Positions 1 through 12,300 of a stretch of DNA of 64,000 nt are shown here, piece by piece. Both the position numbers and the translations under genes were made by a program. How positions within the stretch are numbered: the stretch's first letter is position 1; each line of letters starts with the position of its first letter. The notes under the pieces are model-generated. The model had not been told where the DNA came from and did not search any database. It saw nothing but the letters and a program-made list of their open reading frames with translations. This stretch comes from Tamarix chinensis (lineage: Eukaryota > Streptophyta > Magnoliopsida > Caryophyllales > Tamaricaceae), in contig CM060171.1 of the NCBI GenBank assembly GCA_030549775.1, positions 145,534,859 to 145,598,858 of the forward strand. The letters run 5' to 3'.

Positions 1-321
1 CTTGGTTTTCTGATGCTTCGTCAGGAACTCCCTTAAAATAATCGTAGCCGTTCCCTGAAGCTTTTCCCTGAGAAACACGGGTTCTCTGCTGTAAACTTCA
101 ACATGCAGTTCCAGGTCCGGGAAATTTGTTTCCGATGAATCAACCACATGAGTGAACTTTGTTCTCCAGACAGGATTTTCATTCCCAGAGGCATCAATCC
201 TGGTGCAGTACTTGCTATTCGGGTCGATCCATCCAACAGCAAACCACTGAAGCTTCCACAGCGACGAACGTCGTAGCCCTCGGGCTGATATTATGGAGAC
301 TTCTACCCTGATTTTCCCCAT
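1..321 (-). CDS. C2-domain protein, N-terminal part (cut by window edge)
   Basis: An open frame starts at the ATG complementary to 319-321 and runs 107 codons to the window edge without a stop, so the C-terminus lies outside. The protein opens MGKIRVEVSIISARGL, the first beta strands of a C2 domain. The core follows: GWIDP at residues 30-34, NENPVW at 47-52, LHVEVYSREP at 72-81 and LQGTATI at 88-94. C2 domains bind phospholipid, often with calcium. Plant proteins with this N-terminal C2 layout are usually annotated as calcium-dependent lipid-binding family proteins of unknown detailed role. No intron is needed in the visible part. The upstream region holds a CT-rich microsatellite and a TATA-like stretch. 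Whether this copy binds calcium cannot be judged because the later loops are missing. Confidence 0.8.
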   Translation of the reverse strand, partial: MGKIRVEVSIISARGLRRSSLWKLQWFAVGWIDPNSKYCTRIDASGNENPVWRTKFTHVVDSSETNFPDLELHVEVYSREPVFLREKLQGTATIILREFLTKHQKTK

Positions 322-1265
322 TGCAGGTAGGTTGGCAGATTGCAGATTTTTGTTTTAGAAAGTAAGAGCTCTGGGAGGACGAAACAATATGTGCTCTGTT
401 AGCTTTAGATGGAATTGGTAAAGTTGGCGACAGGGGATAAAGTGAAGCAGTTTTGTCATGGTTGCACAAGGCTACTTTACTTTATAGGCAAGGCAATAAT
501 TAACGAGGTAATGACGGTCAATGATATTCTTAGTTTTGCCTTTATTCTTTCAAACAAGCTTGAACGAGAGAGAGAGAGAGAGAGAGAGAGCGATTTTTGC
601 AATTTCATTTGACAACTTGTGCCCAGTAACCTAATTGAAATTTGGAGAATATGAAGTGACACTCAAATAATATTTTTTATATTTTTCACTTTGTTTGTGT
701 CCTACTATCAAGGCGTCAATTTATACAAGAAGATCAAAAAAGATGATAAATTGCCAGAAATAAAAATAAAATAAAGAAGATATATTACAAATATAAAACA
801 TAAAGATGTAATCTCAGTACATAAAGATAAACAAAAAAAATTGCCTTAAAAATGGGCGTGCTTGTATTTATGTATATGCCCATGGCGCACACAGATCGAA
901 GGGAACAAGAAATAACATAACATCATGTGATTCTGTTTTAGGAACACTGGGTGTTTAGATTTAACAGGTCCTGCCCGTGCACAGATATCCTGGAGGAAGG
1001 TACCCCCCCCTCCCCCCCACAAAAAAAAATACAGCACTGGTATGAGAAGGCTCTTAGATGTCATGTACAGGGACACACCAACAACACCGTACACATTAGA
1101 TTTTTCAATCCGCATATGCATATACGGTTATACCTAAGCAAGTTGATATACTCTGACCCCGACAACCCAAACAGACAATAACCCTTCAAATCAAAATGCT
1201 TGAGAACCCGGTTCAAGCGATGGACACAACAGCGGCTTCTATAATCTGGTCACTTGCCATGGCAG
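322..1265. other. Intergenic: 5' region of the C2 gene and 3' flank of the GNAT gene
   Basis: Both neighbouring genes read on the minus strand, so this stretch should hold the promoter and 5' UTR of the C2 gene and the 3' UTR of the GNAT gene. Reading minus, a TATAAAAAATAT stretch near 670-682 lies about 350 bases before the C2 ATG. A C-rich/G-rich homopolymer run sits near 1003-1020. No coding signal was found; the short ORFs here look random. Confidence 0.5.
566..590. repeat. (GA)n / (CT)n dinucleotide microsatellite
   Basis: About 12 GA units in a row. On the minus strand this is a CT tract roughly 245-270 bases upstream of the C2 gene's ATG, a common location for CT-rich tracts in plant promoters and 5' UTRs. 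Any regulatory role is inference. Confidence 0.9.
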
Positions 1266-3278
1266 TTATCTCAAGTACATCATGGTGGTAGACCCCAGAA
1301 TATCATCTCCAAAACCACATGCTTCGAAAAATAACCTGACAACGCTACATAGGATCCAGATTAGCAGTTCATCTCGTTTTCCACATTGAGGTTTGCGCAA
1401 CCGTTGAATGGTGAACCCATAGAGAACAAAATCAATCTAGCCAGGCTCTTGCATGTTTCAATAAATACGAGATAAATAAATACCGAAGGGCAGGCAGCAT
1501 TTTGGAAGCCAGTCCCTCTATTAGTTACCTTTCTTTCTCGGTGCAGAGCGCAGATATGTCATAAATCCCTCTATTAGTAAGCGATCTGAAACCATCAGCT
1601 ACTACCGCCGTTACGTTACTTGGGCGATCAAATCAAAAGCTGGCAGTCAAGGTATATACTACATGCTGGCATGCATGACATACATACATACATACATATA
1701 TATAATGCACTAATTTGGCTGAATTCAATCTTCCAACGCAAGCATGAATCATAAGCAGAGTAAAAGCAAGACAAACCTAATAATTCTTTGCAATACCAGC
1801 CTGCCAATCCCCCTTCTTCGTAAGGCTGGAATGACCTGAAAGCCCACCAAAACCAATTAGTTGATTACATGCTTGAATGTGAATGCAATCGGTCTAGAAT
1901 TTTCATGCATTTAGATCTCTTCGTACATTCTTAATCCATTCTTGTTCGTTGGCATGTGACTTCTGTTCAGGTATGGATGCAGATACTATCGCCCATTGTA
2001 CGGTTATACCAGATGAATAGTGATTTAAAAGAAAACTCCAGAACCCAGCCAGATCAAGTGCAGAGCTTCTCTATATCCTCTTCATTCAAGCTTTACATAT
2101 GAACAATATAGCTTTTTAGTTACTTAATCCTAATCCATCTTCACCAACAGCAGAGCTGAAATTAAACTGATCCTAACGATCAACAGAAAATCAATAAGAA
2201 CGTATAACACCCACTTGGTGTGTGTTTGACACACCAAGTAACTAATAGTATACAAACTTATAACCTAGTTTTAAAAGTAGCTTATTTTGCTCGATAAAGT
2301 AGTTTAATTACTGACTAGTTTTTAACAAGTAACTAATAGTATATAAACTACTTCAGGCAGCAGCAGCAGCTTTCCGGCTAATTTTTCCAAACATACCATC
2401 AGTACTCAAAACTAGTTATCCTAAGGCCGCAGAATTATTATTTTTTTTTTCTTTAAAAAAGGGCATGCTAACGAAAGCAGCTCCCTTAATCCAATCATCA
2501 TCAAACCAGTAAACATTGTAAGATCGCGCTTATACTCAAGAAGCTGTCTTCTTCCCCACACGGAGTGGAGGGGATCGATCATTATCCAGCTTATTACATT
2601 ATATCCGACTATTGAACCAAAAAGACTGATCCGAAACTACTAATGGTCCTAGCTAGGTTCCCCTATAAATCCTACCCAATTTGAAAGCTACGGGGACGGT
2701 CGACATAGACACTTATCGATTTGAAGCCTCACAAACAACAAACCTACCAAACAAATGAAACAAAAACCAAAGGCAACAGATGGCAAAGACAATTTATTAT
2801 TATACGAAAATTCTCCAAAATGCAAAGCAGGGAACATGAAAACTTACCATAACGTCGTAGATCGAGGCTGTCAGTCCAAGATCAGAAACGGCTCGCCCAA
2901 AACCCACCAGCTGTCCATTCAAATGCGTCACCGGCATAATCTTCTGCGGAAACCCCAGTTTTCCTTCCTTCTCATCAATTCTGCAAAATACGGACACAAC
3001 CACCGAGCTGTGCGCGACTGCAACCCCGAGCTTGCCGGCGTTGACGGCCTCCATCCTGCCGTCGCATCTAAATGGGGGAGCCGATGGCATGAATGGTTGC
3101 AGGTTCTGTACAATTGTGAAAGATATTCCACGTTAACGTGAGACGGGTTCGTGGATATGAATACTGGAGGCCTGCTTTTGCTGGCTTTCTGTATCCCTGA
3201 GCCATGGGCCTTCTGTTCGAAGGCTAACTGGAAGAGGGATCTGGATAGGTATCTGTTGATTCCAACTGCACTTGCCAT
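1266..3278 (-). CDS. GNAT-family N-acetyltransferase, 4 exons, frameshift in exon 1
   Basis: Exons on the minus strand are 3278-2848, 1835-1777, 1585-1529 and 1335-1266. Introns are GT-AG and phases agree. Exon 1 gives STNPSHVNVEYLSQLYRTCN, later VVVSVFC and LVGFGRAVSDLGLTASIYDV. Exon 2 gives VIPALRRRGIGRLVLQRII, the acetyl-CoA-binding motif A (R-x-x-G-I-G). Exon 3 gives YDISALCTEKER. Exon 4 gives LFFEACGFGDDILGSTTMMY and ends LR-stop. This is the plant GNAT type with a plastid-like N-terminal extension, transferring acetyl from acetyl-CoA to an amine; the substrate is unknown. The first in-frame ATG after an upstream TGA was chosen. The N-terminal frame and the rest of exon 1 are one base out of register near 3061-3068, as if one base were lost. 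Allowing for that, about 205 residues are encoded. The gene may be a recent pseudogene, or the base may be an assembly error. A start at 3090 would give a shorter in-frame protein. Confidence 0.8.
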
Positions 3279-3972
3279 TTGTGGAACTCGCAGACGCAGA
3301 GTGATCGCCCATCAACTACTTGGTGGTGGGAGTGACTTAGAGTGTTCTCACCAAAGAAGAACACACCCCACCCTCCCAAGTGGCCATGTTGTCTACGCCT
3401 AATTTTACATCCATGTGCGGTTTGAGAACCTTTTAAAAAAAACTGATTTAAAGTTTTATTAAGCCTCTATTTAAAGTTATATATTAATAAGTAGTTATAT
3501 AAGATAATTATTTATTTTAAATATTTTTTAGATATAAAATAAATATCTATATCTAAACAAACTATAAAGGTTAATTATTAAATCAAATTTATACTTGGTT
3601 GTGCAAAATTAACATTCAATTTTTTCAATCCTAATACTTCATTCATTCACTTTAAAGATATAGTTATCATTTGTTTTATTTTTTAACATATGTTCGCCTC
3701 AATTCAAATAAAATTAAAACCACATTCGTCTAAATTAGGTTAATATTATTCAAAAATTTGTCTTCTTTTACCGCAATTTCCTTTACTTAGTTAAAATTTT
3801 AATATTTATTCTTACCATAATTCATCCTAACCCAAAAAACAAATGCATAATTTGATATAAAATGTTAGTGCTCCTTCAATATAGTTAATAGGATGGGGAT
3901 ATTTTCCCTCCTCAACCAAATATACGTAGTATTGCATCTTTTTGGCATCATCTAGAACTAATATTTGAAGTC
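3279..3972. other. AT-rich intergenic DNA upstream of the GNAT gene
   Basis: Contains the presumed GNAT promoter on the minus strand and then strongly AT-rich sequence. I see no coding potential and no repeat I can name. Confidence 0.5.
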
Positions 3973-4432
3973 TGCAACACTCCAAATTAGTGGTGGACGG
4001 TATAGACTTAAAATAATTGATAAGACTAATTATATTAACAAGTTATACCTTCTTTTTGAGAGTTAAATATGTTTGGTTTGGAGTAGTCCAAGGATAGGTA
4101 ATCTCATAAAAAATTTCTCTGGAAACGTATGAGTAAGGAGAAAACATGATTAAAATTATTCGTGCTGATATTTGGGGTAAGTTATCAATTTTGAAAATAC
4201 TCTAAATAACTACTCGTGACCTTTGTGGTCTAGGGTGTTATAGATGGTCTCAACATGAAACCACAACCGCAAGTTAAATTCGAATGAACCAGTCAACTAC
4301 CTTGCAGAACAACTACAATGAGATAATCAGTACTCGAGGTGTAACAAAGATGTTACATTCTTTAAATGAGGGTGTATGTAATACCCCAAATTAATGGTAA
4401 ATGGAATAGGCCTAAAATGATTGATAAGAATT
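3973..4432. repeat. LTR-like repeat (about 400 bp) followed by the start of a second copy
   Basis: The block starts TGCAACACTCCAAATTAGTG. About 400 bases later, at 4377, a similar start appears, TGTAATACCCCAAATTAATG, again followed by a stretch reading AATGATTGATAAG. TG...TACCCC starts and ATTGATAAG motifs resemble small LTRs, and loosely the TRIM at 39138-39980. The second copy is lost within about 60 bases where the Athila gag begins. The outer ends and target duplication could not be fixed. Confidence 0.4.
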
Positions 4433-5149
4433 TCTATAACCCAAGACGGTTCACTTAAGGAATCTCATTACAAGCTTCAGTAAGAAGGATGGTGAGTCTC
4501 TCTATGATGCATGGGAGTACTACAAGGATATGTTACAAATGTGTCCACACCATGGGTTGGAAGAATGGTTACTGGTTCACACATATTACAATGGCCTCCT
4601 TTACAACACAAGGTTGACATTAGATGCAGTAGTGAGAGGCACTCTCATGAACAAGAGCATACCTGAAGCTAAGTAATTGACCGAAGACATGGCTCAAAAC
4701 CACTATCATTGGTCAAGTGAGCGTTCTTCCACCAAGAAGAGTGGTAGGTACAAAATTGATGCTTTTGATCATCTTTCTTCTCGTGCTGATGCATTTTTCA
4801 AAAATTTGACAAATTAAGTGTTAATACATTAACATCCTCTTCTACTACTTGTGAGACTTGTGGTATTATAGAGCACTCATTGTTTGAATGTCAATATGTT
4901 GATCCTTCACCCCCCTGACGCAACCCTCACATACCATGTCAATTATGTGAATAATTTCAACCAAAAGGGAGACCCTTTTGCTTTTACCTACAACTTAAGA
5001 TAGCATAATCACCCAAATTTCTCCTACAAAAACCCGCCACTTAATCCCACTCCTCAAACAAACTTTAATCCTCCGAATCTTCAGAACCTTATACCACCAT
5101 TTCCTAACCCTCCAAAGTCCAATCTTGAGTTAATTATGGAGAATTTTAT
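4433..5149 (+). pseudogene. Athila-type Ty3/gypsy gag, 5' part, decayed
   Basis: In the frame of 4491 onward the translation reads GESLYDAWEYYKDMLQMCPH, then EEWLLVHTYYNGLL, LDAVVRGTLMNKSIPEA, a stop, and EDMAQNHYHWSSERS. This is the gag core of plant Athila-lineage gypsy elements. Several in-frame stops and frame changes show that it is dead. The frame runs up to LELIMENF at about 5145, where a solo LTR interrupts it, and resumes at 13457 with KQTEDLKTSVKNLNSKVESL. The 5' LTR and primer-binding site of this element were not found to the left. Confidence 0.8.
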
Positions 5150-5849
5150 TGTGACCACCCCAAAAATCACAATTGAATTTTTTTGTTTAAACAAACAAAC
5201 ACAAGCATGGGGGTGCTATCGCTATGATCAGTTTAAGCCCGGCCCCCGGCCAGTCTCGTACTAACCACAAGGCTAAAGAAAAGCTATCACCAAACCTTAA
5301 AAAAAATTCAAAACATGGATTCATAGAAAAGCTAAAGTGTTCATAGTACGGAAATCAAAGTGTGCATAAAAAGAGTTTACAATCCAAATGAGTGCATAAT
5401 TAGAGTTCCCAAAGGGATAAAAGATACAGTATGATAAAATAAAACCAAACTAAAATGGTACATGAATAGTAAAAAGGAATCCGGCCAATGTCGATCTCGG
5501 TCCCCAAGCCAAGTCCAAGCTCAACTCTCAGCCCCACCCAATGCCTCATAAGAGTCATAGGCATTGAAGATGGCATCTCCTACCTGCACAAACTTAACAG
5601 GGCCATCTACTCGTGAGAAGGAGCAGTACCCATGAAATGGGTGGTCAGTATGCTACATACTGAGTAAAGTAACCATGCATCTAAGGCCAAAAATAGAAAG
5701 GAATATAACACAAGCATGATCATATAGACAATATTCAAACGAACTAGATAATAAAGGCCAAGCTATATTCCAGTTAAACTTATTCTTTAGATATCTGATC
5801 AATATACTCATTTCAAACCATGATTATTATCAATCCATGCGAGTGCTGG

Positions 5850-6205
5850 AACTCTACTATTATAGCCGGTGGACCGGAAATACACCCAGGGCAGAGCGCA
5901 CCTAGCCACTATTATTCACCGATGGAACGGTCTCCAGGACACAAGGCTCTTGGCCACTATTATTTGCCAATGGACCGGTCTGGCCCTAACTCTTATGGTG
6001 TTTCAATATAATCACTTAGTGTCTTTTCCATGTCTTATCATCATTAAGTTCAGTTTATTGAGCATAAAATACCCCACTATTATAGCCAGTGGACCGGAAA
6101 CATACAGGGTAGAACGCTCCTGGCCACTATTATTCGCCGGTGGATCGGTCTTCAGGGCACTTGGCTCCTCACCACTATTATTTGCTGGTGGACCGATCTA
6201 GGTCC
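5850..6205. repeat. Array of CCACTATTAT...GGACCGG units inside the outer solo LTR
   Basis: Diverged units of roughly 50-60 bases repeat CACTATTATAGCC / CACTATTATTCGCC followed by GGTGGACCGG or GGTGGATCGG. They fall in two clusters, around 5855-5985 and 6075-6200. The same array type occurs in the related LTRs at 17615-17955 and 62495-62850, and inverted at 11840-12300. Confidence 0.8.
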
Positions 6206-7529
6206 GGCTAAACAATCTTCCTCTTTAAATGATTAGTATCTTATTCGTGTCTTATTTGATAAATATTTCCACCTTTGACATGTATGTCACAATTCGTCTA
6301 CTCTTATTCTCCAAAAAGGTCTCGTCTCATATCTTAGGACTTCTACACCTCTTTACATATCCGAAAATCCTTTCCCTCTTCTACTTACTCACCATGAATA
6401 CCCCACTCCTAAGTGTGTGGGTCAAGGTCCACCTCCTTAAGCTATGTAAGGTCAACTTCACTATCGCCCCCTAGGGTTTTTCCCAAAATCCTAATTGAAC
6501 CTATATGGCCCATCCTTCCTCTATTTCACACAACCAAAGCTCCTTTACCACCCAACACATCATATCACTTAGATTCAACCCCAATCATTTCACTCTACTT
6601 CTCATTTACACATGTGACCATGAAACCCTAGTTGGCCACCCAAATCTTAGCACCTTTCTTTTCCCATATATCACTTCTCCATTACTCACCTATCATATTT
6701 TCTTCCACATGACACCCACACTCAACCTCCATATGATATTCTTCCATTATTTCCCGATATTCCACTCACTCTCCATTATTTTCACTTTCACAACCTTCTC
6801 ATTTTAGGGTTTTCCTCCTAAACCCTAGCTAAGTTCCTTATACAACCTTATACCAACCTATGTACTATTTTTCACCTAAGGACTCCAATCACCCCAAAAA
6901 CTCTTCCCTTACCTTATTTACACCCCGAGGAAAATTTTCCCACATATGGATCATCCCCATTCAAACTCCATCCATCCCATGCAAACCCTATAATTCCCCT
7001 TGCAAGATTCTCTCCACTCTTTTATTTTGTCCATATTCTCCTTTTATTTGTCCCCTCATAGGTCATGAGACAATTAGGTCAATCTCATATCCCTTTAGTC
7101 AATTCACTTCCCTTTTTTCCTTTTCATCCTTTCACCCCATATCCTATTATTAAACCATCCTAGCATGCATGTCCTAAAGGGGCACATCATATAATACCAC
7201 AAGCACAACATACATATCATTATACACGTGCCATAAGGAGTCACATAATCATACCTCAACTATAAGCTACACTACAAGTAAATAGTCATAATAACATAAG
7301 GTACACAAATATAACATAACACATGGCATAAAAAAGGCACATAACGCATACACATAGTTGGTGTTAGCTACATCCTTACCTAACATGACATCGGTCTTGG
7401 AGCATGCTCCTACGCCTCCTTAGAGTTTTGACTTGATTCACCTATAAGAGGAAAATACTAAGGGTTAACTTCCCTCTTACCAAATTTACCATCATTTTCT
7501 ATCTTACCCTTACCATAGCCTACTATTAG

Positions 7530-7885
7530 AGCTAATAATAATAATAGTTGTTTTATAAGTAAAATTAGGATTATTATTCTTAAGGTAGCTGATCATGTTA
7601 CTACTAGTCAAAATAGGTCTTAGTAGGTATATTGGTTCATGTCAAAGTATTGATAGCAATATTTATATTATTAAAGATAATAGCTTTAATATTAATAATA
7701 ATAATGATGATGATGATGATGATGATGATGATAATATTTGTAGTAATAATACTAATAACAACCCAAATCTTAGTAGTAATAATAATGATATTAGTAATAC
7801 TAAAGTACTGACAATAATGATACTAATAATAATGCTAGTAGTGATAGTGATATTAGTGATATAGGTAATATTAACAATAATGATA

Positions 7886-7947
<62 letters not shown>

Positions 7948-8180
7948 ATAATAGTGATATTAATAATATTTCTAATCTTAATAATAATAATAATAATAGT
8001 AACAGTAACAACAACAACAACAATAATAATCGTAAAAATAATAAATATGATGGTTTGAATATTCACAATAATAATAATAGTAATAATATGCCGAAGTTAG
8101 TAATAATAATAATAATGATAATAATATTATTATTAAGAATAATGATATTAATACTCATAAAATGATAACAATTACATTAA
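7530..8180. repeat. AT-rich trinucleotide tracts (AAT, GAT, GTA)
   Basis: Long impure AAT/TAA runs include a (GAT)n block near 7706-7730 and a long (GTA)n block at about 7888-7950. The ORFs on both strands here encode homopolymers and are not genes. Confidence 0.9.
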
Positions 8181-9156
8181 TAATAATTAAGGGTTGTGGA
8201 TGTTAGGGTACCACCTAGGGATGGTGGTGACCAGGAGGCACCAGCGACGGTGCACGGTGGCGGCGGTGGAGGGAGAAGAGGAGGCGGAGAAATGGTTTTC
8301 TAGGTTAGAATAGGGGTAGTGAGAGGGTGGTTGAGGTGGTGGTGGATGCTCTAGGTTGAGAGGGTTAGAATGGTGGTGGTGTGGTGTGGTGTAGCCAAAG
8401 GGGTGGTGTAGGTGGTGGTTGGTGTGGTGGAGGGGGAGGAAGAGGAAGGGAAAAGGAGAAGGAGGTAGGGGAAAGGAGAAGGAGGTAGGGGAAAGGAAGG
8501 TAGGAAAGGTAGGGGAGACTTAGGTGGGTGTTTTGGAAGGTAGGGAGAGTGGTGGTTGCGGCAGGAATAGTGGTGCAAGGCAGCACGAAGGGCGGCAATG
8601 GGTGAGAGTTGGCAGATCGAGAGGCCAACTTTGCACAGCTAAGGCGCTCGTGTAGGATAAATTGAGGGTGGTGAGTAGTGTGGTTCAGTGGAGGGTGGTG
8701 TAGGGAGTGGTTTGGTAGGTGGTTCAAGCAACATCGTAAAGGGGGAAATTTATGGGTAAGGGGAAAGAAGGTTGATTGAGGGGCGGTATGGGGGTATATA
8801 TATAGGCAATTGAAGGGTGGAAATGACAAAGAGGGAAGAAGAAAAAAGGGGGCAGGTAAGGTAGGACCATTGGCCAACAGTGCTAGGTCGGTGCAAGTCT
8901 GCAATGGCAGAGGTTGGTTGGATTGGGGGAGAAGAAAAGGAAGGAGAAGACACGTGCGCGTGAGAGGAGAGAGGAGGGACTGGTTGGGGTCAAAAAGGAA
9001 AAGGAAAACGACGGGGGAAGAGGGAAGGTGTAGGCTAGTCGGTGGTTGGTGGCAAAGGAAGGGGACGGTGACGGCAGGGTGTAGGTCTGCGCGGGGAAGA
9101 AGAGGGAAGGAAGAAGGAAGAAGAAAGAAGGTGGGCCGGATGACCCAGGGGAAAGA
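8181..9156. other. G-rich, purine-biased segment of the outer LTR
   Basis: Strong G/A bias on the plus strand (GGTGGTGG, GGGGAAAGG, GAAGAAG). It produces a 269-residue proline/serine-rich open frame on the minus strand that is explained by composition. The same position in the LTR at 16867-21119 is also purine-rich. Confidence 0.6.
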
Positions 9157-10854
9157 AAATATGTAACACCCCAAAAAAGTACTTAATCTAATTCCGCATT
9201 ATTAGTGCCCTAATCTAATGATAATCCTAATAAATCCTATATTAGCCTTAACCTGTCCTTAATCCTAAAATTTTAACCGATTCCAGAACCTTAACTTTGA
9301 TAAACTGTAATTCGTAAACCAAAATCAAACCCGCTAAAATTTCTGCTAATCCTAATTACCTTTAGCTAATCTATAATCACCCCAACCCTTTCTCTTTTCC
9401 TTTTTCTTTTCCTTTTCTCCTTCTTATTCTCTCACCAACCTTAAGTTGCAACTCTTGAATTTGCCCACTTGCACCCTCCACTTGTACCATCCACTTGCAC
9501 CACCCACTTGCACCACCACCCATCACCCATCACCTTTCTTTTTCTTCTTCTCCTTCTCCCATCTTTGAAAACCTACACACTCCCATGCACACCGCCCGTC
9601 TCCCCTGCCATTCTTCTTCTTCTCACACAACCTCTCCATCAACCATCACCACCATCACCTTGTAGCTACTACCCTACCCTATCCATCCTCTGCAGCCATC
9701 ACCATCATCATCAACTTGTAGTTGCACCATCCCCATCATCCCCATCACATGCGACCTACTTTCTTTTTCTTCTTCCCCGAATCATGCCACACACACACAC
9801 ATGAACATATATATATATATATATAAACCTCACACTCTCCCTATTTCTCTTTGGTTTTGCCTCACTCTACTAATATTTGTGCCAAAGAACCATTACCTAG
9901 CTCCCTCTCCCTTCTCCTTTCCTCCTTCCCCCTTTCTTCTTCTTCTTCTCCTTCCTTTCCTTGTTTTGGCTTTCACACCACCATCTCCCCCCACTGTGCA
10001 CTACCTTAGCCACCACTCGCTACCCTTGAGCCAGTAGACTGACCACCAAGGTCTCCCCAACCTTCCCCCTCGTTGTCGCCGTCCATCGCCACTGACTGTC
10101 GCCTCTTTTCCCATCTTCTTCCTCTCGTGTGTAGTAGTGTCGTAGAGTGAAAGGTTGGTACACCACCTATTACTTAACCGTATAATGCTTAAATCCCCTA
10201 TAGGACAACTGTGCAACCCCCATACTATCTAACCGTGCAAAAATTTTTCTCTCGACCTGATTCTGCACAGCCATGCAAATTTCGCATCACCTAGTCGTGC
10301 ATCTTGTTTTCTCTCTACTAGAAGCTATACTGCCTACTGCACAGTCGTGCAACCTCATTCCTTTGGCCGTGTATCCCCATTTTCTCCCCCAAACCTCAAC
10401 CAAATACCACTAAAATTTAACCATATCTCCCACACACCTTCCTATACACATCCACACATCTCAAGCTCCCATTTCACTATAGTTATACCTACTTTTACTC
10501 TCTTTACCCTAATTTTTCCTTCGGTTTAACTCTTTGAGCCTAACCATAATTTTATTATTTTCATAGGTGGTTTTTCAGTAGCTTTAGAGGAGGAAGTCTA
10601 GGATTTGTGTGCTTAGAGCCTGATGTCCTAGTTGGTAAGGATACTATTCAATACTTAGGACTTTTAATGATTTTTTCTTGTATGGCTAAATGTTTCTTTC
10701 ATGATATTGTTGTTGTATTATGCATCATATGTTGATATTGACAATTTGTGCCAATATGAATGTTATGTTGAAAGAAAATAAGAGTTGGTAAGAGATATCA
10801 TTATGTTATGATTTGTGACGATAATATCATATTTGTGAGAATTCATCTTATATC

Positions 10855-11080
10855 ATGAAATATGGTTGAATGATTATGATATCATATTTATGGAAATATA
10901 TCTATGGTTGAATGATGATGATATCACCTTTGTGGAAATATATCTATGGTTGAATGATAATAATATCACACTTGTGGAAATATATCCATGGTTGAAATAA
11001 TGATAATATCATACTTGTGGAAATATATCCATGGTATGGAATATGGGTTGAATGATGATAATGTCATATTTTTGAAATTA
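10855..11080. repeat. 42-bp tandem repeat, about 5 copies
   Basis: Repeats of TGGTTGAATGATGATGATAT followed by CACCTTTGTGGAAATATATC recur at about 42-base steps with point differences. They lie inside the inner solo LTR. No coding role is apparent. Confidence 0.85.
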
Positions 11081-11839
11081 TATCTTAAGGAATGAAATGT
11101 GGGTTGAATGAGTTGTGGTAAATGGGCTTAAGGTCTCTCAAGAGGTATGATGATAAATGGGGACTTGGAGAAATTATACGTATGGAAGGTATAATATTTT
11201 ATAAAATAAAGGTGTTAATTGTGCTTAAAGTGAAACTTGGTCATTATTAGATATTAAGGAAGTTTTGGTAATTTATGTGTTGGGAGGCTTAAATTATGAT
11301 AGAAATAACTTGAGTAATTTATAGGAATGTTATCGTTATTTAGGGTTCATAAATGTATAGTAATAAATTTGGGGCAAGCCATCTTGAGATGTTAATGTTA
11401 TTATTCCATCTTCAGGGTTCAGAGGTTATCTATTGGAATTGAAAATAATGAGAAATTCATGTGAAGTGTTATGATAATTCTATAGGATTTGGGCTTGGTT
11501 ACTTCGGAGATTAATATATATATATATATATATATCGGGATGAGATTACTAAAATAAACTCATGGGAACTTGGTTGTGCTTTTTGGGTATAATACTAATG
11601 AAGGTATTTGGGAGATGTCATAATATAATGTGAGTGGAACAACCAATATGGGAGAATGAACACCAAAGGAAGTGTAATTAGGGTTTGACAAGACTTGAAG
11701 ATTTGGACCTATATTATATACATATTTGTTTGACTTGTTCTATGCCTGAGAATCAATATTAAATAAGATACTAATTACTTAAAGTGAAAGAGCACGTGAG
11801 TAGGGCCATGGTGATTATTTTCCTAAATCTACATATATG

Positions 11840-12300
11840 TATTCCCATTCCACTAGGTAGAATTGTGGCTCGGGGGCGTTCTGCCCCAAGATGATGTTTT
11901 TAGTCTTCGTTCCACCGAAAAGAATAGTTGCTCGGGTGTTTTTTCCTAGAGAATTTTCAAACCGTTCCACCAGTTGAGAATAGTGGGGTTCCTACTCAAC
12001 GTGAAATAAAATATATCTCTATAACCTATAGGAAAGATACTAATGATTTACAGTGGAAGAATACATAAGTCAGGACCAAAGTGATTTATTTCCATTCCAC
12101 CGGGTAGAATAGTGGCTTGAGAGGGTTTGGCCCTGAGATGATGTTTTAACCTCCATTCTAGCGGAAAGAATAGTGGCTCGGAAGTGTTCTTCCCCAAGGA
12201 GATGTTTTTAACCTCCGTTTCACTAGAAAGAATAGTGGCTAGGGTGTATTGTCCCCAAGAAGTTTTAGTTCATTCCACTGGTTTAAGAATAGTAGGGTTC
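11840..12300. repeat. Tandem array with a short hairpin in each unit (inner LTR)
   Basis: Units of roughly 65-80 bases contain TTCCAC...AGAATAGTGGCTCGG, and most are followed by a small inverted repeat. Examples are GGGGC-GTTCT-GCCCC at 11873-11887 and GGAAG-TGTT-CTTCC at 12180-12193. The arms differ between units yet pair. Confidence 0.7.

Noticed and set aside
2755..3141. 128-codon plus-strand ORF
   Set aside because: Antisense shadow of GNAT exon 1 and its intron; the minus strand has conserved motifs and splice sites.
8365..9174. 269-codon open frame on the minus strand
   Set aside because: Proline/serine/leucine-rich translation of a G-rich tract inside the outer solo LTR; no motif, and it ends at the inner LTR boundary.
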